A DNA stretch of 64,000 bases from Sphingopyxis fribergensis. GTDB taxonomy: Bacteria; Pseudomonadota; Alphaproteobacteria; Sphingomonadales; Sphingomonadaceae. The stretch is taken from the NCBI RefSeq assembly GCF_000803645.1, contig NZ_CP009122.1, positions 782,501 through 846,500 of the forward strand. Direction: 5' to 3'. The notes under the pieces were generated by a model. The model worked only from the letters and a program-made list of their open reading frames with translations. It had not been told where the DNA came from and did no database searches. This document shows positions 24,621 through 32,996 of this stretch, piece by piece. The number at the start of each line of letters is the position of its first letter. Position 1 is the first letter of the stretch. Position numbers and translations under genes: made by a program.

Positions 24621-25991
24621 TCACTCGATCCGCTGTGCCATCTCGTCGAGATCGACGCCGCGCGTTTCGGGGAAGATCGCCGCGACGACGATGAACTGGA
24701 CGACCATTGCGGCGGCGAAAATCGCGAATGGCGCGCCGGGCGACCACGCCACCAAGATGGGGAAGATACCGGCGATCAGCGCATTCATCAGCCAATGCGT
24801 GCTGGCGCCCAGCGCGCTGCCGCGCGCGCGGACCGGTGTTGGGAAGATTTCCGAGATATAGACCCAGATGACCGCGCCCTGGCTCGTCGCGAAAAAGGCG
24901 ATGAAGCCGATGAGCGCGGGCAGCATCAGGCCGTTGCCGAGCGCGCCGTAGAGGACCCCCGCCGCGGCGGCGAGGCACAAGGTCATGCCCGCGGCGCCCG
25001 CCAGCAGCAGCGTCTTGCGCCCGATCCGGTCGATCAGCGCCATGCCGACGAGCGTGAACACCAGATTGGCGATGCCGATCAGCACCGCCTGACGGTCGGG
25101 CGACAGCGAGCCGGCGCGGGCGAAGATGTCGTTGAGATAATAGAGCACGGCGTTGATGCCAGCGAGCTGGTTGAACATCGCGACGAGGATCGCCAGCGTC
25201 ATCGGGCGGCGATGGCGGCGCCATGACAGTTTCTCGCCCGGCGGATCGCGCTCGAGCGCTTGTTCGACACGGCGGAGTTCGGCTTCGGCTGCGCCGGGGG
25301 GCGTGCCGATGCGTGCGAGGGCGATGCTCGCTTCGGCCCGGCGGCCCTTTGCGATGAGCCAGCGCGGGCTGTTGGGGATCGCGAACAGCAGGATGAAGAA
25401 AAGCAGGGCAGGGGCGGCGGTTATGCCCAGCTTCCACCGCCAGGCGATATCTCCGCCGACCAGCCCCGCGATCGTCGCATTGCTCAGATAGGCGACGAGG
25501 ATGCCGGTGACGATCATCAGCTGGAACAGGCCGACGAGGAAGCCGCGATGCCTCGGCGGTGCGATCTCGGTGATATAGACGGGGGCGAGCACCGACGAGC
25601 CGCCGATTGCGAGTCCGCACAGGAAGCGGAAGAGGAGGAACAGCGGCCAGCTCGGCGCCAGTGCGCAGCCAAGCCCCGCAATAAAGTAAAAGGCGGCGAG
25701 CATCCGCAGGCTGTCGCGGCTGCCGAAGCTATCGCCGGGCTTCCCCGCAAACAGCGCGCCGACGAGGGTGCCCCAAAGCGCCGCCGAGACGGTGATGCCG
25801 AGCGTTTCGGGAGTCAGCGAGAAGAGGCTGGTGAGGTCGCCGGTGACGCCCGCGATCACCGCGGTGTCGAAACCGAAGAGGAGACCCGCAAGGGCGGCCG
25901 TCCCGATCGCAGCGGCCAAGGTGCCGCGACCTCCGATGCGCTGCGATATGTTCGAACCTGAATAGGCGTCGCGGCCCTGCTGCCCTGTCAT
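24621..25991 (-). CDS. MFS sugar porter (XylE/GalP-like)
   Basis: 456 residues and 12 helices. Sugar-porter motifs: AALAGLLFGFDTAVIAGVTGDL (helix 1), GDSFGSRDSL (loop 2-3), RFLCGLAIGGSSVLAPVYITEIAPPRHRGFL (about 120-150), PNSPRWLIAKGR (about 205), QLAGINAVLYYLNDIF (about 278), DRIGRKTLLLAG and a closing FPETRGVDLDEM. These proteins bring hexoses or pentoses in by H+ symport. The gene faces the ROK regulator (4 nt between convergent stops) and is divergent from manA across a 174-bp spacer with an AT-rich core. Mannose is a likely cargo; the specific sugar cannot be read from sequence. Confidence 0.9.
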   Translation of the reverse strand: MTGQQGRDAYSGSNISQRIGGRGTLAAAIGTAALAGLLFGFDTAVIAGVTGDLTSLFSLTPETLGITVSAALWGTLVGALFAGKPGDSFGSRDSLRMLAAFYFIAGLGCALAPSWPLFLLFRFLCGLAIGGSSVLAPVYITEIAPPRHRGFLVGLFQLMIVTGILVAYLSNATIAGLVGGDIAWRWKLGITAAPALLFFILLFAIPNSPRWLIAKGRRAEASIALARIGTPPGAAEAELRRVEQALERDPPGEKLSWRRHRRPMTLAILVAMFNQLAGINAVLYYLNDIFARAGSLSPDRQAVLIGIANLVFTLVGMALIDRIGRKTLLLAGAAGMTLCLAAAAGVLYGALGNGLMLPALIGFIAFFATSQGAVIWVYISEIFPTPVRARGSALGASTHWLMNALIAGIFPILVAWSPGAPFAIFAAAMVVQFIVVAAIFPETRGVDLDEMAQRIE

Positions 25992-26060
25992 CCACTCTCT
26001 CCAACGGCGAGCGTCAGCGCCCGTCCTGATTGCCCATCAACATGCCACAAAGGCGATTCC

Positions 26061-26096
26061 GATCAAATAAATTAATTTTCATTATTATCTTGACGG
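26061..26096. promoter_or_regulatory. AT-rich core between sugar porter and manA
   Basis: A run with a single-digit number of G/C bases inside a high-GC region; it includes AAATTAATTT (26069-26078), a perfect 10-bp palindrome. It lies in the divergent spacer of the sugar porter and manA operons. Likely promoter elements or a regulator site; the exact -35/-10 assignment is unclear. Confidence 0.35.
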
Positions 26097-26165
26097 CGAG
26101 CGGTCTGCCGGGGCAGTTTTCGTGGACCAGACCCGGAACGGTGGCTGGATAACAGGGAGAGGTTC

Positions 26166-26993
26166 GTGCCGGCGACATTGGTTGCGACCCATCGCGTGGA
26201 AAAGCCCTGGGGGCGCCACCAGCTATGGGGGCCGTTTCGCAACGCGCCCACAGGCAGCGAACCCGTCGGCGAAATCTGGTTTCAGGCGCCCGGCGACAGC
26301 ACGCCCGATCTGTTGATCAAATATCTCTTCACCAGCGAAAAACTGTCGGTGCAGGTCCATCCTGACGACGAACAGGCGCATGCGCGCGGCCTGCCGCGCG
26401 GCAAGGACGAATGCTGGCTGATTCTCGACGCCGAACCCGGTTCGGTCATCGCGCTCGGTACAAAGGCTCCCGTCGACCCAGCGGTATTGCGCGACGCCGC
26501 GCTCGACGGCAGCATCGAGCAATTGCTCGACTGGAAGCCAGTCAAGGCGGGCGATTTCTTCTACGTCCCGTCGGGCACGGTGCATGCGATCGGCGCCGGT
26601 CTGACGCTGATCGAGGTGCAACAGAACAGCGAGACGACCTATCGCCTCTATGATTATGGTCGCCCGCGCGAGCTGCATCTGGAAGACGGCATCGCGGTGT
26701 CCGATCCGCAGCCCTATGCTGCCTATCCGTCTCCGGGTCGCATCGCCGACGATCGGACGATCCTCGTCGACGGGCCGAAATTCGTGCTCGAACGGCTGGC
26801 GGGCGGCGCGCGCACGATCGCGCTGCCGGGTGGCGTCACCGCATGGCTGATCCCGGTTTCGGGCAAGGGGGCCGTCGATGGCGTCGCTTTCGCGGCGGGT
26901 GAATGCGTCGCGCTCAGGGGCTCGGTTCGGATCGATGCCGATGCGGAGGCCGACCTGTTGCTCGCCTATCCGGGTGCGGAGCGATTGGCATGA
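26166..26993 (+). CDS. manA: Mannose-6-phosphate isomerase, class I (short form)
   Basis: 275 residues from the GTG at 26166, behind AGGGAGAGG. It interconverts mannose-6-phosphate and fructose-6-phosphate in the cytoplasm. Cupin motifs: KPWGRHQLWG (about 13), GEIWFQ (about 37), LSVQVHPDDEQAH with a zinc histidine (about 60), KDECWLIL, FYVPSGTVHAIG with a second zinc histidine (about 140), and QQNSETTYRLYDYGR (about 157). The length is shorter than the 390-residue enterobacterial form but normal for the compact class. Its stop overlaps the FHS transporter start (ATGA). Sits at the head of the mannan cluster and feeds mannose into glycolysis. Confidence 0.92.
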   Translation: MPATLVATHRVEKPWGRHQLWGPFRNAPTGSEPVGEIWFQAPGDSTPDLLIKYLFTSEKLSVQVHPDDEQAHARGLPRGKDECWLILDAEPGSVIALGTKAPVDPAVLRDAALDGSIEQLLDWKPVKAGDFFYVPSGTVHAIGAGLTLIEVQQNSETTYRLYDYGRPRELHLEDGIAVSDPQPYAAYPSPGRIADDRTILVDGPKFVLERLAGGARTIALPGGVTAWLIPVSGKGAVDGVAFAAGECVALRGSVRIDADAEADLLLAYPGAERLA

Positions 26994-28249
26994 CCGCCGG
27001 CCGATCGGGCACTGCCTGGACCTTCGCCTATGTCACGATGCTCTTTTTCGTCTGGGGCGCGGTTACGGCGGTCAACGATATATTGATCCCGGCGGTGAAG
27101 GCGATCTTCGCGCTCAGCGACACCGAAAGCTTCCTCACCCAATTCGCATTTTTCATGGCCTATGGCGTCGTCTCGCTGCCCGCCGCGGCGCTTATGGGAC
27201 GGCTCGGCGCGGCGAATTCGATCATCGTCGCGCTCGCCACGATGATCGTCGGCTGCCTGATCATGCCGTTCGCGACCATCGTGCGCGAATATGCGATCGT
27301 GCTCGTAGGCCTGTTCGTGATCGCCTCGGGGATTACGCTGCTGCAGGTCGCCGCGAATCCGCTGTCGGCGTCGCTTGGCCGGCCCGAACGCTCGCATTTC
27401 CGGCTGGTGCTCAGTCAGGCGTTCAATTCGCTCGGCACCGTTATCGCGCCCTATCTCGCGGCGCGGACCCTGCTGCAGGGCGGGCTGTTCGAAGCGGGGC
27501 CGGTGACCGAGGCGAAAATCGCCTATTCGCTCGGCCGGATCGACGTCGCTTATGTCTTCATCGCGGCGGTGATCGCGGTGCTCGCCGTCTTCCTCTACCG
27601 CGTCCGCCACGAGATCACCGCGGCCGCGCCGTCGGCTGAAAAGAGCGCCGGGGTCGCGAGTGCCTTCACCTCGCCCTGGGCGCTCGCCGGCGCGCTTGCG
27701 ATCTTCCTCTATGTCGGCGCCGAGGTCGCGATTGGCAGCGCGATGGTCAATTTCCTCGAACAGCCCGATGTGTTCGCGATCAGCGCGGTACAGGCGGGCA
27801 GCCTTGTCAGCCTCTACTGGCTCGGCGCGATGATCGGCCGCTTTGTCGGCTCGGGCCTCCTCTACAAACTGCCCGCAGGACCGTTGCTCGCGGTGGCGGC
27901 GTTCGCCGCGGCACTGCTTTGCCTCACGATCAGCCAGATCAGCGGGCCCGCGGCGGGCGTGCTCGCCATCTCGGTAGGGCTGTTCAACTCGATCATGTTC
28001 CCGGTGATTTTCTCGCTGACGATCGAGCGGTCGACCGCGCCCGCGTCGGCGACCTCGGGGCTACTCTGCATGGCGATCGTCGGCGGTGCCCTGGTGCCGC
28101 TCGTCTTCGCGCAGGTCGCCGATGCCAGCGGCAGCCGCTTCCTCGCCTTTCTGGTGCCGATGGCCTGTTACCTCGTCATCGCATTGTTCGGCTGGCGCGC
28201 GGCGCGCGCGCCCGCGCGCGCCAAAGTCTTCGCAAATTCGCTGCACTGA
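26990..28249 (+). CDS. FHS-family sugar:H+ symporter (FucP/GluP-like)
   Basis: 419 residues from the ATG at 26990. About 12 membrane helices with the FHS pattern: TMLFFVWGAVTAVNDILIPAVKAIF (helix 1), QFAFFMAYGVVSLPAAALMGRLG, GITLLQVAANPLSASLGRPERSHFRLVLSQAFNSLGTVIAPYLAA (about 105-150) and a second half starting at AEVAIGSAMVNFLEQPDVF. Members transport fucose, glucose, galactose or mannose. The ATGA overlap with manA strongly suggests mannose or a mannose-containing sugar. It is followed by GH92 on the same strand after 39 nt. Confidence 0.9.
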   Translation: MTAGRSGTAWTFAYVTMLFFVWGAVTAVNDILIPAVKAIFALSDTESFLTQFAFFMAYGVVSLPAAALMGRLGAANSIIVALATMIVGCLIMPFATIVREYAIVLVGLFVIASGITLLQVAANPLSASLGRPERSHFRLVLSQAFNSLGTVIAPYLAARTLLQGGLFEAGPVTEAKIAYSLGRIDVAYVFIAAVIAVLAVFLYRVRHEITAAAPSAEKSAGVASAFTSPWALAGALAIFLYVGAEVAIGSAMVNFLEQPDVFAISAVQAGSLVSLYWLGAMIGRFVGSGLLYKLPAGPLLAVAAFAAALLCLTISQISGPAAGVLAISVGLFNSIMFPVIFSLTIERSTAPASATSGLLCMAIVGGALVPLVFAQVADASGSRFLAFLVPMACYLVIALFGWRAARAPARAKVFANSLH

Positions 28250-28288
28250 CCACGCAGAAAACAAAATATTCAGGGGAAGAGGGTCGCA

Positions 28289-30655
28289 ATGGGTATCGAC
28301 AGGAATTTGAACCGCGGGTGGAAATTGGGCGCCATTCTGGCGTCGTCGGCGGCGATATTGCCGCTCATGGTCGCCTTCTCGCCGGCGGCGGCGCGGCCCA
28401 AAGTCGGCCAGTCGCCGGTCGAACTCGCCGATCCGCTCGTCGGCACCGCGCCGCTCGACGATCCCGCGGTGATCGGCAACGCGCCGCCGCCGGGCGAGCC
28501 CGTCTATTCGGGGCAAACCTCGCCGGGCGCGCGCCTGCCGCACGGCTCGGTCGAGGCGGCGCCGGTGAACAATAATATCGAGCTTCTCTATCCGAACGGC
28601 GTCCCCGTTCCCTATTATTACACCAACCCGACGATGATCGGTTTCACCGGTGGCGGCGGCTCAACCTATGGCGGCGGCGCCGAACCTTTCATCATGCCCG
28701 TGGTCGGCGATTGGTCGCCGCCGCCCGCCTATAGCCAGTCATACTATGACAAGTCGCGCGAAAAGGCGTCGCCGGGCTATTATTCGGTCTATCTCGACAG
28801 CTTCCGCACCCAGGCCGAACTGACCGCGACGCGCTGGGCGAGCGTGATGCGCTTCACCTTCCCCGAAAGCCAGCGGTCGAACATCATCGTCAATCTGCCG
28901 CGCCACGGCGGCTCGGTCGAGGTGGTCGGCGACCGCATCGTGCGGGGGGTGTCGAACGACAAGGACAGCGCCGACGGTGGCTATTTCGTCGCCGAATTTT
29001 CGAAGCCCTTTGCCGCGCTCGGCACCTTCCGCAAATCGCCCGGCGACAATGAAGGCTGGGGCATCGGCACCAGCGACGTGAAACCCGGCGGGCGCGAGAT
29101 GACGGGCAGCTATGCCGGCAGCTATGTGACCTTCAATACCAAGGCCGGCGAACAGGTGCTGGTGAAGATGGCGCACGGCACCAGCTATGAGCAGGCCGCG
29201 CAGCGGCTCGCCGCCGAAGTGCCGGGATGGGATTTCGACGGCGTTCGTCAGGCCGCGCAGGGCACCTGGGCGCAACTGCTGAACCGCGTCCGCGTGACGG
29301 GCGGCACGGACAAGCAGCGCAAGCTCTTCTACTCGACCCTCTTCCAGTCCTTCGCTTCGCCGCGGCTGATCGCGCAGAAGGGCAAGAAGTTCGCCGACAC
29401 CAACGGCAAGGTCCAGACCGCGACGCACGACCGTTACGGCCCGGTCCCCTTCTGGGACACGGGGCGCAACCAGATCGTGCTGCTCGAACTGATGGAGCCC
29501 GAGGCAGTCCAGAACATCATGGCCTCCGAACTCGCGATGGCGCGCGAGAAAGGCTATATGAACACCTCGTTCCACGGCGACAATGCGGTGTTTCTGTTCC
29601 TCGGCGCGTGGGAGCGCGGCATCGAATTCGATTATGAAGCAGCCTATGAATATCTGCGCAAGAATGCGACCGACCCGAAGGGGCCGCGTGGATATCTTGC
29701 CGAATATATGAAGCAGGGCTGGATTTCGGACATCGTGCCCGACCATAACCCCAGCCCGCCCTATGCCGGCGGCAAGGCGGGCGCGGACAAGACGCTCGAA
29801 TATGCGTGGGACGATTATGCGCTCGCGCTCTATGCGAAGAAGCTCGGCAAGGACACCGACTACCGGATGTTCCTGAAACGCGCGGGCAATTATGTCCATG
29901 TCTTCGACAAATCGATCGGCTTCATGCGCGGGCGCACCGCCGACGGCAAATGGATCGCGCCCTTCGATCCGCAGGAGCCCTATTATAATTTCATGATGAA
30001 GGAGGCGTCGGGCTGGTCGACCCTGTGGCTCGTCCCGCACGATGTGCAAGGACTGATCGGCCTACTCGGGGGCCGCGATGCGTTCAATGCCAAGCTCGAC
30101 GAATTTTTCACCAAGCCCTATAATCCGACGGGCATCTGCCGCGACTGCACCGGCGTGATCGGCCAATATGTCCACGGCAACCAGCCCGACCAGCAGGCGC
30201 CCTATTATTACAACTGGAGCGGCCAGCCGTGGAAGACGCAGGCGCTGGTGCGCCAGATCCTCGAGAGGACCTATGGCAGCGATGCGTCGGGCTATGGCTA
30301 TCCGGGGATGGACGATCAGGGCGCGACCTCGTCCTGGTACGCGCTTTCGGCGCTCGGCTTCTATCCGGTCGATCCGTCGAGCCAGGATTATATCATCGGC
30401 AGCCCGCTGTTCGACGACGCCAGCCTCGACATGGGCAACGGCAAGACGCTGCGGATCGTCGCGAAGAATAATTCGGACACGAACGTCTATATCCAGTCGG
30501 CGACGCTGAACGGCAAACCGTGGAACAAGCCATGGTTCCGCCACGACGACGTCAAGGACGGCGCGACCTTCGTCTTCACAATGGGTGCAAAGCCGAACAA
30601 GGCGTGGGGCGCCGCGCCCGCCGCCGCGCCGCCGTCGATGTCGCGAAAGCCTTAG
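28289..30655 (+). CDS. GH92 alpha-mannosidase (HGNQP subclass, first of four)
   Basis: 788 residues, starting MGIDRNLNRGWKLGAILASS with a Sec signal peptide. GH92 features: an N-terminal beta-sandwich domain (SPGYYSVYLDSFRTQAELTATRWASVMRFTF), then the (alpha/alpha)6 barrel with DRYGPVPFWDTGRNQ, HDNPSPPYAGG-type loop, SGWSTLWLVPHDVQGLIGLLGG, VHGNQP (Gln632), PWKTQALVRQIL and MDDQGATSSWYALSALGFYPV. In alpha-1,2-mannosidases of the family the motif is HGNEP; here Glu is Gln, and the substrate-gripping N-terminal GFSHTH region is replaced by GFTGGGGSTYGGG. A different linkage, or a substituted mannose, is therefore likely. Acts in the periplasm on products imported by the TBDR. Confidence 0.9.
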   Translation: MGIDRNLNRGWKLGAILASSAAILPLMVAFSPAAARPKVGQSPVELADPLVGTAPLDDPAVIGNAPPPGEPVYSGQTSPGARLPHGSVEAAPVNNNIELLYPNGVPVPYYYTNPTMIGFTGGGGSTYGGGAEPFIMPVVGDWSPPPAYSQSYYDKSREKASPGYYSVYLDSFRTQAELTATRWASVMRFTFPESQRSNIIVNLPRHGGSVEVVGDRIVRGVSNDKDSADGGYFVAEFSKPFAALGTFRKSPGDNEGWGIGTSDVKPGGREMTGSYAGSYVTFNTKAGEQVLVKMAHGTSYEQAAQRLAAEVPGWDFDGVRQAAQGTWAQLLNRVRVTGGTDKQRKLFYSTLFQSFASPRLIAQKGKKFADTNGKVQTATHDRYGPVPFWDTGRNQIVLLELMEPEAVQNIMASELAMAREKGYMNTSFHGDNAVFLFLGAWERGIEFDYEAAYEYLRKNATDPKGPRGYLAEYMKQGWISDIVPDHNPSPPYAGGKAGADKTLEYAWDDYALALYAKKLGKDTDYRMFLKRAGNYVHVFDKSIGFMRGRTADGKWIAPFDPQEPYYNFMMKEASGWSTLWLVPHDVQGLIGLLGGRDAFNAKLDEFFTKPYNPTGICRDCTGVIGQYVHGNQPDQQAPYYYNWSGQPWKTQALVRQILERTYGSDASGYGYPGMDDQGATSSWYALSALGFYPVDPSSQDYIIGSPLFDDASLDMGNGKTLRIVAKNNSDTNVYIQSATLNGKPWNKPWFRHDDVKDGATFVFTMGAKPNKAWGAAPAAAPPSMSRKP

Positions 30656-30690
30656 CCAGCCCCTCGCCCCCGCGCCCCCCGCGGGGGCGC

Positions 30691-30730
30691 GAGCCCAGGA
30701 CCCGCCATCCCCCCTCTGGGTCCTGGGCTC
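30691..30730. repeat. Perfect 13-bp hairpin between GH92 and GH2 genes
   Basis: GAGCCCAGGACCC (30691-30703) and its exact complement (30718-30730) with a 14-nt loop, preceded by a second GC-rich palindrome around 30672-30692. No T-run follows, so it may reduce rather than end transcription from the GH92 gene into the GH2 gene, or protect the upstream mRNA end. Confidence 0.6.
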
Positions 30731-30753
30731 TCCCATTCAAAAGGACAGACACC

Positions 30754-32700
30754 ATGCGCAGCCTCTTGATCACCGCATCGCTTCTCGCCCTCGCGCCCGC
30801 CGCGGCGCACGCGCAGACCGCGCCGTCTGTCAAAGACGCCGTCTATACCGGCGACCTGATGACGCGCTGGGGCAAGGAGGTGACGCCCGAAAACGCTTGG
30901 CGCCTCTATCCGCGTCCGCAGATGGTGCGCGAACGCTGGGTCAACCTCAACGGCCTGTGGGACTATGCGATCGCGCCCAAGGCGGCCGAGCGGCCGGCGG
31001 CGATGGACCGCAAAATCCTCGTGCCGTTCCCGGTCGAATCGAAGCTCTCGCGCGTCGCGCGCAAGGTGACGCCCGACGACCGAATTTGGTATCGCCGCAG
31101 CTTCACCGTTCCCGCCGACTGGCGCGGCCAGAATGTCATGCTCAATTTCGGCGCGGTCGATTATGAGGCGACGGTGCGCGTCAACGGATCGGTCGTCGGC
31201 TCGCACAAGGGCGGCTTCGACGCCTTTGGCTTCGACATCACGCCCTATCTCAAGGCGGGCGAAAATGAGTTGATCGTCGAGGTCACCGACCCGACGAGCG
31301 CGGGGACGCAGCCGCGCGGCAAGCAGATCCTCGCCCCCGCGGGCATCTGGTACACCGCGGTCAGCGGCATCTGGCAGACGGTGTGGCTCGAACCGTTACC
31401 CAAGCTCCATATCGCCGAGGTGCGCGCCACCCCCGATATCGATCGCGGCACCGTCGATGTCGCGGTGGCGCTCAGCGGCTGGGCCAATGATACCGACGCG
31501 GTACGCCTGACCGCGAGCGCGGGCGGCAAGCCGATCGCCTCGACGATTATCCGCGCCAACCGGCAGGCGACGCTCGCTATCCCGAACGCGCACCTCTGGT
31601 CGCCCGACGACCCCCATCTCTATGACCTCAAGGCCGAACTGGTGACGATCGCCGATCCCTATGCGGGCGAGGCCGAGCGCGACCGCAAGGCCTATGACTC
31701 GCGCTTCACCGACCACGAAAGCCGCGTCTATGCGAAGGCGCAGGTTCAGGGCGCGCCGCGCGACAGCGTCGCCGCCTATTTCGCGATGCGCAAGGTGTCG
31801 ATCGGCCCCGGCCGCGTCGCGGGGCAACCCGCGATCCTGCTCAACAACAAGCCGCTCTTCCAGCACGGCACGCTCGATCAGGGCTGGTGGCCCGACGGGC
31901 TCTACACGCCGCCGTCGGAAGAGGCGATGAAGAGCGACATCGTCTTCTTGAAGAAGGCGGGGTTCAACATGCTGCGCAAGCATATCAAGGTCGAACCCGC
32001 GCGCTATTATCACGACGCCGACCGGCTCGGCATGCTGATCTGGCAGGATATGCCCTCGGGCGGCGGCGAAGATCAATATCTCGCCGGCACCAGCCAGTAT
32101 CAGGCGATCTTCCCGTCGGAAACGCTCGCCGAGCAGCAGAAACAATTGTCCGAAATGGTCGGCGAGCTGCGCGCCTTTCCGTCGATCGTCACCTGGGTCG
32201 TCAATAACGAGGGGTGGGGCCAATATGATTCGGCGACGCTTGCTCGCTTCGTGAAGGGGCTCGATCCCTCGCGGCTGGTCAATGCCAATTCGGGCTGGGT
32301 CGACGTCGCGCCGGGCGTATCGGAAATGCTCGACATCCACACCTATGAAGATGTGCCGAGGACGCCGCCGCTCCAGACGAACCGCGCGTTGGTGCTTGGC
32401 GAATATGGCGGGGTGGGTTTCCCGGTGCCGGGGCATATCTGGAAACCGGGCAAGGACAATTGGAGCTATCAGGTCGCCAAGGACGAGAAGGAATATCTCG
32501 TCCGCTTCCGTCGGAAGATGGAAGGCGTCATCCGGCAGGCAAAGGAGAATGGGCTCAGTGCCTCGGTCTACACCCAGACGACCGACGTCGAGGACGAGAT
32601 CAACGGCCTTTTGACCTATGACCGCGCGGTGCCGAAGGCGTCGGCGGAGGCGTTGGCAGAGATTGCTGCGCCGCTGTGGAACCCCCCGGCTCCGGACTGA
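30754..32700 (+). CDS. Glycoside hydrolase family 2 (beta-glycosidase; candidate beta-mannosidase)
   Basis: 648 residues from the ATG at 30754, after AAGGAC; a signal peptide ends in AAAHA. Domain order is standard GH2: sugar-binding jelly roll (RERWVNLNGLWDYAI, WYRRSFTVPADWRGQ, LNFGAVDYEATVRVNG, residues 50-185), Ig-like sandwich (about 200-300) and a TIM barrel (about 310-620). Acid/base Glu486 is in VVNNEGWG and nucleophile Glu550 in LGEYGG. Family members cleave beta-linked Gal, GlcA or Man. In this mannose locus a beta-mannosidase, such as one removing the core beta-1,4-Man of an N-glycan, would be useful, but the specificity cannot be proven from these motifs. Confidence 0.87.
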   Translation: MRSLLITASLLALAPAAAHAQTAPSVKDAVYTGDLMTRWGKEVTPENAWRLYPRPQMVRERWVNLNGLWDYAIAPKAAERPAAMDRKILVPFPVESKLSRVARKVTPDDRIWYRRSFTVPADWRGQNVMLNFGAVDYEATVRVNGSVVGSHKGGFDAFGFDITPYLKAGENELIVEVTDPTSAGTQPRGKQILAPAGIWYTAVSGIWQTVWLEPLPKLHIAEVRATPDIDRGTVDVAVALSGWANDTDAVRLTASAGGKPIASTIIRANRQATLAIPNAHLWSPDDPHLYDLKAELVTIADPYAGEAERDRKAYDSRFTDHESRVYAKAQVQGAPRDSVAAYFAMRKVSIGPGRVAGQPAILLNNKPLFQHGTLDQGWWPDGLYTPPSEEAMKSDIVFLKKAGFNMLRKHIKVEPARYYHDADRLGMLIWQDMPSGGGEDQYLAGTSQYQAIFPSETLAEQQKQLSEMVGELRAFPSIVTWVVNNEGWGQYDSATLARFVKGLDPSRLVNANSGWVDVAPGVSEMLDIHTYEDVPRTPPLQTNRALVLGEYGGVGFPVPGHIWKPGKDNWSYQVAKDEKEYLVRFRRKMEGVIRQAKENGLSASVYTQTTDVEDEINGLLTYDRAVPKASAEALAEIAAPLWNPPAPD

Positions 32701-32734
32701 CCGGCCCCGAGCGGAAATATGGCAGCACCTGCCG

Positions 32735-32750
32735 TCCCCGGAATCGGGGA
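32735..32750. terminator. Short hairpin after GH2 gene
   Basis: TCCCCG, loop GAAT, CGGGGA, 35 nt after the GH2 stop. It lacks a following T-run, so it is a weak terminator candidate. The remaining spacer to 32996 has no gene; it becomes AT-rich near 32860, where the TBDR promoter should lie. Confidence 0.4.
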
Positions 32751-32859
32751 GGGCGGGTGCGCTGGTCCGTGGCTACGAGTCAATTTCGACGGAAAACTGA
32801 GAAAAATTGGCTCTTCGTGACGGGTCTGTAACGATTCATCGCGTCCCGCCACCGGCTCG

Positions 32860-32887
32860 AAAAAATTATTTTGACAAATTGTTTTTT
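32860..32887. promoter_or_regulatory. 28-bp AT-rich dyad upstream of mannan-locus TBDR
   Basis: AAAAAA-nn-ATTT-nnnn-AAAT-nn-TTTTTT, symmetric about 32873/32874. A TTGACA sequence lies at 32871-32876 inside it, so a repressor bound here would cover a -35 element. It sits 110 nt before the TBDR start. A ROK-type regulator is the obvious candidate. Confidence 0.45.
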
Positions 32888-32996
32888 ATATTCTGATAGA
32901 GGCTCAACGGGTCGGAGTGATCCGCTGCTCGGCGACTCCAAAGGCGCCGAATAACGAGTGGGGGCGAACAGCCCCTCGAACAGGGAGGTCGATGTG

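Noticed and set aside
28250..28288. Possible separate promoter between FHS transporter and the first GH92
   Set aside because: Only 39 nt with an A-rich stretch; simple operon continuation is a better explanation.
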